This document shows positions 1 through 5,305 of a stretch of DNA of 8,607 nt, in pieces. Position 1 is the first letter of the stretch. The number at the start of each line of letters is the position of its first letter. The notes under the pieces are model-generated. The model did not search any database. It saw nothing but the letters and a program-made list of their open reading frames with translations, and was not told the DNA's origin. Source of the stretch: JAICQQ01 sp965651135 (GTDB lineage: Bacteria > Myxococcota_A > Polyangia > Polyangiales > Polyangiaceae); assembly GCA_965651135.1 (NCBI GenBank), contig CBFGRJ010000312.1, forward strand, positions 1 to 8,607, read 5' to 3'. Both the position numbers and the translations under genes were made by a program.

Positions 1-975
1 ATACTTCGACATCGAAGCGAGGGCGAACGGCGTCGTGCCGAGGATCGGCAAGTCACCGTCGGCGCGCCGCCGGCCGTAGCCGCGCGCCCACTTGATGGTG
101 GGGCCCGACGCCGTCCGGGTGATGACGGCGATGCTGAGACCCGTCACCTTGAGCGCCTCCATCCGGTCCCAGATGCTGTCGCTACCGCTACCGAGATTCC
201 ACTCGATGTTGCCGATCGGTGTGGTCGTCGAGCGCGGGTCGTTGGTCACTCCCTGCACGATGTAGTCCGTGCCGAGCCCCATCACGAGCAGGTTCGTCTT
301 CTTCGAACTGGCACTCGCCCTGTTTCTCAGCGTCGCGCCCAGCGCTGAATTCGACAGGACGGACGACATCGGGTTGTGGTCCGCAATCAGCGCCCACTCC
401 TGGTTGAAGTCGATGGCCAGGGCCTCGATCGAGCGGCCCGCGGTCTTGCGATCGAGGATGGCTTTCTGCAGCTCCGGGTCGAGGTTGTTCGAGTGCGTCG
501 CTTGTCCACCCGTGCCGATGAAGACGCAGCCCGATTCGGTGATCTCTACGTCTTGAATAGGCCAGCCGTGTGCCTCGAAGTTTGCGAGCTGGCTCGCAAA
601 GCACGAGGGGATGTCGGCGGTGTTGAGGGTGCTCGAGCTGAAGTCGTCGTACACGACGACGCAGCCTCCGACCTCGTTGCAGTCCGCCGCCACAGCGCGC
701 CTTCCGTTGCCGAGCTTGGTCTGGATCTTCGTGAAGAGGCTGTCGGAAAACCCCGAGCTGCGATTGATCGCGCCGCCCACCGTAAGGAGCCAGTCGCCGT
801 CGGTGCTCACCATGAAGGCGTCGATCTTGGTGCCCGTACCGTCCCAGGCGTCGATGGCGTTGGCGAGGTTCGTCGCGGACTTGAAGTTGCTGAGTTTGCG
901 GGCGTTGTTGGCGATGGCGGTGGAGGTGACGAGCAGAACCGCCAGCGCGCTCAGGCACTTGGGAATGGGATGCAT
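1..975 (-). CDS. Secreted serine hydrolase (beta-lactamase/PBP class), N-terminal part, cut by window edge
   Basis: The frame is open from ATG at 975 to the window edge, giving 325 residues with no stop. Residues 1-22 form a signal peptide (Lys6, hydrophobic core, then TAIA before Asn). Residues about 25-260 are a beta-rich region with loosely repeated units around WLLTVGG (62-68), CVFIGTGG (150-157) and EWALIADH (193-200), which I cannot assign to a family. From about 268 the start of a class C beta-lactamase-type domain is clear: IWDRMEALKVTGLSIAVI, then WARGYG (296-301), then SMSKY, whose Ser321 and Lys324 fit the catalytic SxxK. The Tyr-x-Asn and KTG motifs would lie outside the window. 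The family includes D-aminopeptidases, esterases, PBP-like enzymes and true beta-lactamases, so substrate is open. The start is supported by a strong Shine-Dalgarno at 983-989. It lies 160 bases downstream of the lipoprotein gene on the same strand but has its own sigma-54-like promoter. Confidence 0.85.
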   Translation of the reverse strand, partial: MHPIPKCLSALAVLLVTSTAIANNARKLSNFKSATNLANAIDAWDGTGTKIDAFMVSTDGDWLLTVGGAINRSSGFSDSLFTKIQTKLGNGRRAVAADCNEVGGCVVVYDDFSSSTLNTADIPSCFASQLANFEAHGWPIQDVEITESGCVFIGTGGQATHSNNLDPELQKAILDRKTAGRSIEALAIDFNQEWALIADHNPMSSVLSNSALGATLRNRASASSKKTNLLVMGLGTDYIVQGVTNDPRSTTTPIGNIEWNLGSGSDSIWDRMEALKVTGLSIAVITRTASGPTIKWARGYGRRRADGDLPILGTTPFALASMSKY

Positions 976-982
976 CAGGGAT

Positions 983-989
983 CTCCTCT
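983..989 (-). promoter_or_regulatory. Ribosome binding site of the serine hydrolase
   Basis: The minus strand reads AGAGGAG, followed by seven bases and then the ATG at 975. This fixes the start of the truncated serine hydrolase gene and agrees with the signal peptide beginning there. Confidence 0.8.
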
Positions 990-1002
990 GGTGGTGCGCC
1001 TG

Positions 1003-1018
1003 TGCAGGTTGCGTGCCA
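1003..1018 (-). promoter_or_regulatory. Sigma-54-type (-24/-12) promoter of the serine hydrolase
   Basis: The minus strand reads TGGCACGCAACCTGCA. Against the sigma-54 consensus TGGCACGGNNNTTGCW, the -24 hexamer is complete, the GG-to-GC spacing is exact and the -12 box is CTGC plus A. A transcript would start near 992, leaving a leader of about 17 bases that begins just ahead of the Shine-Dalgarno. An imperfect 14-bp palindrome at 1081-1094 lies about 90-100 bases upstream of that start, a usual distance for an enhancer-binding activator. The match is seen directly; use by sigma-54 is inference. Confidence 0.6.
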
Positions 1019-1135
1019 TGACATCGACCGTCGGGGCAGCGCGTGGGGTGAGCCGAAAGGAGCTTGAGCACGCGTCGGCAGCATGCGCGCACGCTCCTTA
1101 CACGCCCAGTTCCTCCTCTCGTCCGAGGCGACCGT

Positions 1136-2497
1136 TCAGAACGGGTGGATGACCATGGCGGCGGCGACGATCTCGTCGGGAGTCCCCATCATGATGAAGT
1201 ACTCGCCGTGATAAGACTCGTAGGTTCCGTCCGACTTCGGCCGAAAAATGCCACGATTTTCGCACGCGAAGCCGAGGACCTGCTCCTTGCCGTTCGCGGC
1301 AGCGGGGTTGGTCTGAAGTTGGATGTTGGGCTCGCCGGCGTCGGTGAGCGCGTCGCGATTGAAGCGATCGGTGACGTTGCCGTCCTCGTCGAGGCGCAGG
1401 TTGGAGGACGCGTTGATGTGGTTTCGCGGGCGATAGACGGCGATGGCGCGCCCGGCATCCGGCGTATCGCGAGCGGCGACGATCACGAGCGGCGCGTACC
1501 GAATGCCCACGTAGCGACGAACGGCGCCCGTCTCGGCGGGCGCGAGCGAATTCGTGGAAAGGTCGTAGGTGAAGGTGTACTTCGCGTCCCAGCGGGCCTG
1601 GTCGAAGCGGAGGTTGAACGCCACCCTCACACCCGCCATGTCGTACTTGGCAGCCGCTCGGCCTGGCTCGATCTCGTAGCCGAGGAAGCTCGGGTCGAGC
1701 ACCGGCGTCTTGCCTGAGCCTACGAGAAGCTCGCCATCCAAAAACTGCGCCAGGTGATGGCTGGCCGAACGCCGGTAGGAGTACTGGAAGTAGTGGCGAA
1801 AGCAGGGGATGCCCACGCTGTGCCCTATCGACTCGCACGTCTTGTACGAGCCGTTGTAGTCGAAGTTGCTCGTGACTTCGGTGACCTGGCTGCCCGGATC
1901 GTCGTAGTCGTCGACGTCCTTCTCGCCCCCGTAGAGAGCGCTCCATTCCGGTTCTGTCTCCGAGTAAGGATCGACACAGACGTCCTCCTTCGAGGTGAAG
2001 TCGTACTTCCCGTCCCCCTTCCAGAGCGCCAGCCGCCGTCCCGGCAGCACGAGCTCCGTCGGGTTCGTCGCGTTGGGCTTCGGCGAGATCTTGACTTCCG
2101 TCCCGCACGTCTCGTTGAACCCAGCCTGCGTCGGGTTGTACACGTGCGAGTGAAGATCATCCCGCAGCGTGGACTGGCCGCCGCGCCCGTAGCTGCCGGC
2201 CACTGGACCAATGAGGTTCGCTGGCGAGTTGGGAAATTTGAGCCGATTGATGTAGCCACCACCGTACGCCGAGATGCCGAGCTCGCCGCCCTCCGAAATC
2301 AACGAGTGCGTCGTCGTCCGAGGGTTCGACTCCTTGATGAGCGCGATCGTGTTGGCCGCGATTTGCTGGTTGGTCAGCGCCGCGCGCTCCTCGTCGAGTT
2401 CCTCGAGCAAGGGCACCTCGCCTCCACTGCAGCCGAGGGTGGCGAGACAAGCAAGCATGGTGGTTCCGGCATGGTGCACGTAGTTGAAGATGCGCAT
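1136..2497 (-). CDS. Predicted lipoprotein of unknown family, 453 aa
   Basis: I do not recognise this protein with certainty. The N-terminus is a lipoprotein-type signal peptide with hydrophobic stretch TTMLACLATLG ending at Cys23 followed by SGGE. The residue at -3 is Thr, so the lipobox is not textbook. The mature part is polar and looks beta-rich, with no membrane segment. Landmarks are GISAYGGGYINRLKFPN (74-90), YGRGGQST (103-110), NPTQAG (121-126), an acidic stretch around 192-201 (EKDVDDYDDP), several Cys (131, 174, 221, 232, 412) and an Asn/Asp-rich part at 360-400. The spacing of YGRGGQ and NPTQAG recalls beta-sandwich proteins acting on or binding carbohydrate, but this is only inference. 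The frame stays open upstream to 2740 through the 9-bp repeat. I chose ATG 2497 because it has a strong Shine-Dalgarno, a near-consensus sigma-54 promoter and the signal peptide directly after it. It is followed on the same strand by the secreted serine hydrolase gene. Confidence 0.85.
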   Translation of the reverse strand: MRIFNYVHHAGTTMLACLATLGCSGGEVPLLEELDEERAALTNQQIAANTIALIKESNPRTTTHSLISEGGELGISAYGGGYINRLKFPNSPANLIGPVAGSYGRGGQSTLRDDLHSHVYNPTQAGFNETCGTEVKISPKPNATNPTELVLPGRRLALWKGDGKYDFTSKEDVCVDPYSETEPEWSALYGGEKDVDDYDDPGSQVTEVTSNFDYNGSYKTCESIGHSVGIPCFRHYFQYSYRRSASHHLAQFLDGELLVGSGKTPVLDPSFLGYEIEPGRAAAKYDMAGVRVAFNLRFDQARWDAKYTFTYDLSTNSLAPAETGAVRRYVGIRYAPLVIVAARDTPDAGRAIAVYRPRNHINASSNLRLDEDGNVTDRFNRDALTDAGEPNIQLQTNPAAANGKEQVLGFACENRGIFRPKSDGTYESYHGEYFIMMGTPDEIVAAAMVIHPF

Positions 2498-2502
2498 GGT
2501 GT

Positions 2503-2509
2503 CCTCCTC
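2503..2509 (-). promoter_or_regulatory. Ribosome binding site of the lipoprotein gene
   Basis: The minus strand reads GAGGAGG, then five bases (ACACC), then ATG at 2497. This decides for the 453-residue start over the longer frame that opens at 2740. Confidence 0.85.
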
Positions 2510-2521
2510 GCTTCTCACGCG

Positions 2522-2537
2522 AGCAAGCACCGTGCCG
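2522..2537 (-). promoter_or_regulatory. Near-consensus sigma-54 promoter of the lipoprotein gene
   Basis: The minus strand reads CGGCACGGTGCTTGCT. It matches the consensus TGGCACGGNNNTTGCW at every fixed position except the first, with exact GG-to-GC spacing. A transcript would start near 2511, giving a leader of about 14 bases that holds the GAGGAGG Shine-Dalgarno. The arrangement matches that ahead of the neighbouring serine hydrolase, which supports a real shared regulation. Sigma-54 promoters need an enhancer-binding activator; none is encoded in the window. Confidence 0.7.
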
Positions 2538-2552
2538 ACGGTCGCGCCGTCG

Positions 2553-2568
2553 AGCACACGATGTGCCA
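2553..2568 (-). promoter_or_regulatory. Second -24/-12-like site overlapping an inverted repeat
   Basis: The minus strand reads TGGCACATCGTGTGCT. It fits the sigma-54 pattern (complete TGGCAC, correct spacing, GTGC instead of TTGC) and contains a perfect inverted repeat GCACA-TCG-TGTGC. It lies 31 bases upstream of the better promoter. It may be a weaker tandem promoter, a DNA-binding protein site, or chance. Confidence 0.35.
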
Positions 2569-2661
2569 ACCGCGATCGAGGGAATCTTCTTCCCCCATCT
2601 CCGCGGCACCACAGCCGGCACTCGAGGCCAACTGCACGAAGTGGGTTGGCCCCCACTGGTC

Positions 2662-2724
2662 GAGTTGCCCGAGTTGCCCGAGCTGCCCGAGCTGCCCGAG
2701 CTGCCCGAGCTGCCCGAGCTGCCC
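2662..2724. repeat. Seven-copy 9-bp tandem repeat (minisatellite)
   Basis: The plus strand has seven head-to-tail copies of GAG(C/T)TGCCC: the first two carry T, the other five are identical with C. The array is bordered at 2721-2730 by the perfect palindrome GCCCGCGGGC. On the minus strand, which is the coding strand of the lipoprotein gene, it gives seven GGG runs separated by six bases, which meets the usual G-quadruplex pattern. The array lies 165-227 bases upstream of the lipoprotein start. The unit is a multiple of three, so frames stay open across it and produce artificial GQL, ELP or SGS repeat peptides. Confidence 0.95.
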
Positions 2725-2911
2725 GCGGGCTGCATCGCATATTAGGCGATCCGCAAAGTCCCGCGCGGCGGGGTGACGTCGATGGAGCGCGTTTGCTCGG
2801 ACTATCCCCCGTCGCGTCGGCGCACTTGTCGTTCGCGAGCTTGGCGATAAACGCCGGACCGGACGGGCGAACATTATCGGGCTCGTGCGTGAGGTCGCGC
2901 GCTCCTGTCTT

Positions 2912-3430
2912 CTATGCGTGCGCGACGGGCGGGGTCACGGTTTTATTGAACCTTGCGCACTGATTCCGGAATACTCGGCGGCCGTTGCGTGCCTGAAAGC
3001 GTCGAAGATCGAACTCCGAGCTAAGCGCACCGCGCTGAGCATAGTCGGCATGCGCCAGCGCGTCGATGACGGCCGCACGCACGGCCACGGGAGGCAGATT
3101 CCAAAGCTCCTTGCGGCGTACGACCCCGACCCTTGCGCCATACAGTGTGTGCTTTTGAACGAATGGGATCGCCTCATCGATCGCTCGCACCGGCAGGGGA
3201 AGAATGCTTTGTCGCTTTGTCGGTTGACGATGTGACTCTTCTTGGTCCCCGAGAATGGGAATACTACCAACGAACGTGCCCGCGACCAGCCGGCAGTTCA
3301 TGGGGCCTGTCAGCAAGGCGACGCGCCACAGCCTGCTCGTCGGTGTGCAATGGCCTCTTGGGCAGCGCCGCGAAACTGGGCTCCGTACTCGGAGTTGATT
3401 GAAAGGAGCGCCATTGGTTAGGTCCGTCAT
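2912..3430 (-). pseudogene. Decayed AlbA_2/HATPase_c_4-type regulator fragment
   Basis: A 172-codon frame is open here, but only its middle looks like a protein I know. Residues 77-135 (LPLPVRAIDEAIPFVQKH, then LPPVAVRAAVIDALAHADY at 112-130, then AQRGA) strongly resemble the junction of AlbA_2 DNA-binding proteins with their C-terminal ATPase-like domain, where the usual text is VREAVINALxHxDYxxRG. The resemblance starts near residue 47 and stops after 135, where the expected continuation (IR-x-IFDD-R) appears only as a trace, RSSIFD, in another frame near 3010. The N-terminal AlbA_2 half and the C-terminal half are absent. In the ATP-binding N box the expected Glu and Asn are Ala119 and Asp123. 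The frame ends three bases from the stop of the alpha/beta hydrolase. I infer a dead remnant, not an active regulator. Confidence 0.65.
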
Positions 3431-4344
3431 TGCGCGCGGCTGTCGTTCGCAGAGTGGTCTGGAGAGGTCTCCATTTTCAGAGCGCTGTCGACAGCTTCTG
3501 CAACGTCTTCAGGTTGGAAGAGCGGCACCATGTGGCCAGCGGTGGTGAGCGTGCGGAAGTGCGAGGCGCCACCTGCGTCGAGGATGCGGCGATGGACATT
3601 TCGGGCGTGCGAAAGAGGGACGAGAGCGTCCAACTGCCCATGAACAAAAGATACCGGGCAGGTGACTCGCGCGGCGGCTTCTAGCACCTGATGACTCGGG
3701 TTGCCACGCGCCAGCTGGACCATGGACAGGAGTGAGTGGGGGGTGGCACAGAACATATCGAACATGCGTTGTTGGAGAGCGGGCGGCGCAGGTTCTGGAA
3801 AGCAGGCGTCAGCAGCGGAGCGGTGGATGGCAGACCTGGAGATCGGCCGCAGGAAGGGCACGCGCAAGGTTGCTGCGACGAGTCGCATCGCCAACGCCAT
3901 GCCGGGAGTGGCAAGCACTCGGTAGGCTGAATGGGCGGGCGAGCCAAGGCTGCCGACGAGTACCAAGGCAGCGACCCTTCGGGGAGACGCTGCAGCGAGC
4001 GCAAGTGCGATGCCAGCGCCATGGCTGTGCCCGATGAGGACCGGCTTTTCCCAAGACAGGGCGTCGGCGACGGCGAGAACGTCCCCGGCGAGTTCGAGGA
4101 GCGTGAAGCGAGCACGTTTACGCTCAGAAACTGGGCTCAGCCCGAACCCCGGCAGATCGATCGCGGCTACCGCGGTGCTGCTCGACAAAAGTGGAATGAC
4201 TTCCGACCAATCTGCCATGGAGCCCGGGTTTCCATGAATGAGCAGGCACTGGCGTTGAGGCACGGGCTGCTGGCGAACGACTCTGGCGGCAATGGTTGCG
4301 CCGGTGGCCAGGTCGAGACGAAGCACTTGGTCTTGGACGTCCAC
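3427..4344 (-). CDS. Alpha/beta hydrolase, 305 aa
   Basis: This is a complete single-domain alpha/beta-hydrolase-fold enzyme of ordinary length. The oxyanion-hole motif HGNPGS is at 37-42. A strand and turn, AAIDLPGFGLS, follows at 60-70. The nucleophile elbow GHSHG gives Ser107 at 105-109. The acid is Asp239 in HGQLDALVP and the base is His271 in TAGHMVPL, so the catalytic triad is complete. No signal peptide is visible, so it is probably cytoplasmic. The family covers esterases, epoxide or haloalkane hydrolases and C-C hydrolases; Ser as nucleophile argues against dehalogenase or epoxide hydrolase, and the substrate is unknown. The start is a GTG, because only seven codons (none ATG or GTG) separate it from an in-frame stop at 4363-4365. 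No strong Shine-Dalgarno is visible. An IS remnant on the opposite strand begins within about 30 bases upstream, so the native promoter may have been displaced. Confidence 0.92.
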   Translation of the reverse strand: MDVQDQVLRLDLATGATIAARVVRQQPVPQRQCLLIHGNPGSMADWSEVIPLLSSSTAVAAIDLPGFGLSPVSERKRARFTLLELAGDVLAVADALSWEKPVLIGHSHGAGIALALAAASPRRVAALVLVGSLGSPAHSAYRVLATPGMALAMRLVAATLRVPFLRPISRSAIHRSAADACFPEPAPPALQQRMFDMFCATPHSLLSMVQLARGNPSHQVLEAAARVTCPVSFVHGQLDALVPLSHARNVHRRILDAGGASHFRTLTTAGHMVPLFQPEDVAEAVDSALKMETSPDHSANDSRAQ

Positions 4345-4370
4345 GATGAGAACGAAGCCTATTCACGATC

Positions 4371-4583
4371 CTCGAAGTGAACGACCAGGTCAAGGAACGA
4401 CGAAATCAGCTTTGGCACCCCAACAACGCGAAGCTGAATTCTTTGGCTACGGCACCGAATCAGCTGTGGTCGTGGGACATCACAAAGCTGAAAGGTCTAG
4501 TGAAGTGGAGCTGCTTCTACTTGTCCGTGGTGCTCGAAGCCCATGGCAGCTGCTTTGTCGGATGCTGGGGTACGCCGCCATAG
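4371..4583 (+). pseudogene. IS3-type transposase (integrase-core) fragment
   Basis: The plus strand encodes LEVNDQVKERRNQL, then LATAPNQLWSWDITKLKG, VKW and FYLSVVLE. This is the typical run leading into the rve/DDE domain of IS3-group OrfB proteins, where the usual text is LATAPNQLWSWDITKL-x-GPxKWxYxYLYVVLD. The Asp of WSWDIT at 4476-4478 would be the first catalytic residue of the DDE triad. After VVLE the match falls apart (AHGSCFVGCW) and a stop follows at 4581-4583. The HTH half upstream and the rest of the DDE domain downstream are missing. I saw no flanking terminal inverted repeats. The fragment lies head-to-head with the alpha/beta hydrolase gene, so an insertion followed by deletion probably shaped its upstream region. 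Confidence 0.75.
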
Positions 4584-5175
4584 CGCCTGGATCGGGCCGA
4601 TGCCACACCTCGTCCCCGCGGCCAGCGCCACCGAAGCTGTGTCGCCACCGCTGTCTCGCCGTGCGACTTGCCGCGTGCTGCTTCCCCCACGCGAGCCGGG
4701 GTCGTATGTTCAGGCATGGGTGCTCGACAGCGCGTCGCTGCTCGAGCCCGCTGGACGAAAGAGGTTCGGCATGTAGGCCCCAGCCTTTTCAAGCGGGCGC
4801 TGGATCGCACGGGTAGGAGGGCGTTCTGTCGCGGCGAACGAGTCTCAATGCGAGAACGTTCATCCCTACATGAACCCACGAAAACGAACCCGGAACTCAA
4901 ACGGGGCATCCATTTTCTACGGCGGCATCGTCAAGCGATGCTGGAAGGAATAGACATGGACAAGCTGCTATTAGCCCCTGATGGGACATTCCATCAGTTG
5001 AGCTGAGGAGCAGAAAATACTGGAAGGAGCCCTTTCGTCTGTGTTTGTCTCTCGTTACCACACTCAAGACAAGGCCTCCGTCTATCGTCTGATCGTGACG
5101 CACGGTGAGGACGAAGTGGTCGGCTCGAGCCGTTCGATGCGCTCGAGCTGGATCTCGGGGCCTTGTGGCCAAGCA
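4584..5175. other. Gene-free stretch between two transposase remnants
   Basis: I recognise no gene here on either strand. A 52-codon plus-strand frame at 4848-5006 reads naturally in its second half (HFLRRHRQAMLEGIDMDKLL), but it has no clear Shine-Dalgarno and matches no family I know. Base use is less biased than in the intact genes. The stretch is probably debris from insertion and deletion. Confidence 0.5.
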
Positions 5176-5300
5176 CGTAGCGTCCGACGGGAATGCCTGG
5201 ATCACGTCATCATCCTCGGCGAGAGGCACCTCCGCTCCATGTTGGCCGAGTCCGTTGTGTACTTCGCCAGGGCTTCCGGTAACCATGTCCTCGGCATTCG
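5176..5300 (+). pseudogene. C-terminal tail of a second integrase-core transposase
   Basis: The plus strand encodes RSVRRECLDHVIILGERHLR followed by SMLAESVVYFARA. This resembles the end of the rve domain in IS3/IS481-like transposases, usually (T/S)VRRECLDHVIxLGExHLRxxLxEYxxYYNxxRPHxxL; the Glu of RREC would be the third DDE residue. The expected RPHQGL has decayed to SGNHVLG. Nothing before residue Arg at 5176 resembles the rest of the domain, so this is a 3' relic. The sequence type differs from the fragment at 4371-4583, which suggests two separate elements. It runs up to the end of the convergent GH30 gene at 5306. Confidence 0.7.
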
Positions 5301-5305
5301 ACGGC

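Larger units (their letters stand above)
976..1135. other. Intergenic gap between lipoprotein and serine hydrolase genes
   Basis: These 160 bases hold the sigma-54-like promoter and the Shine-Dalgarno of the serine hydrolase plus the imperfect palindrome at 1081-1094 (GCATGCG against CGCACGC, one mismatch). I see no convincing hairpin plus T-run terminator after the lipoprotein stop codon, so read-through from the upstream gene is possible. Confidence 0.6.
2498..2911. other. Gene-free upstream region of the lipoprotein gene
   Basis: This stretch holds the Shine-Dalgarno, one good and one weaker sigma-54-like site, an inverted repeat and the 9-bp tandem repeat. Between 2731 and 2911 I see nothing further. 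Open frames here are low-complexity translations of the repeat or Arg/Pro/Ser-rich shadow frames with no family resemblance. Confidence 0.6.

Noticed and set aside
188..1084. 298-codon minus-strand frame
   Set aside because: It is one frame off the serine hydrolase and is Arg/Gln/Pro-rich without motifs; the true frame is open to the window edge.
376..1152. Long plus-strand frame opposite the serine hydrolase
   Set aside because: It is a high-GC antisense shadow, Arg/Ala/Val-rich, with no recognisable motif; the minus frame carries the signal peptide and SxxK motif.
2498..2740. In-frame N-terminal extension of the lipoprotein back to 2740
   Set aside because: The extra 81 residues are Ala/Arg repeats made by the 9-bp array, and the internal ATG at 2497 has the Shine-Dalgarno, promoter and signal peptide.
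1754..2776. 340-codon plus-strand frame ending in Cys-Pro-Ser repeats
   Set aside because: It is antisense to the lipoprotein and its tail is only the translated 9-bp repeat.
2515..2874. 119-codon minus frame with GQL repeats
   Set aside because: The only structure is the DNA repeat, and there is no Shine-Dalgarno or recognisable domain.
4517..4909. 130-codon minus-strand frame
   Set aside because: Arg/Ser/Pro-rich composition and overlap with the transposase relic point to a non-coding frame.
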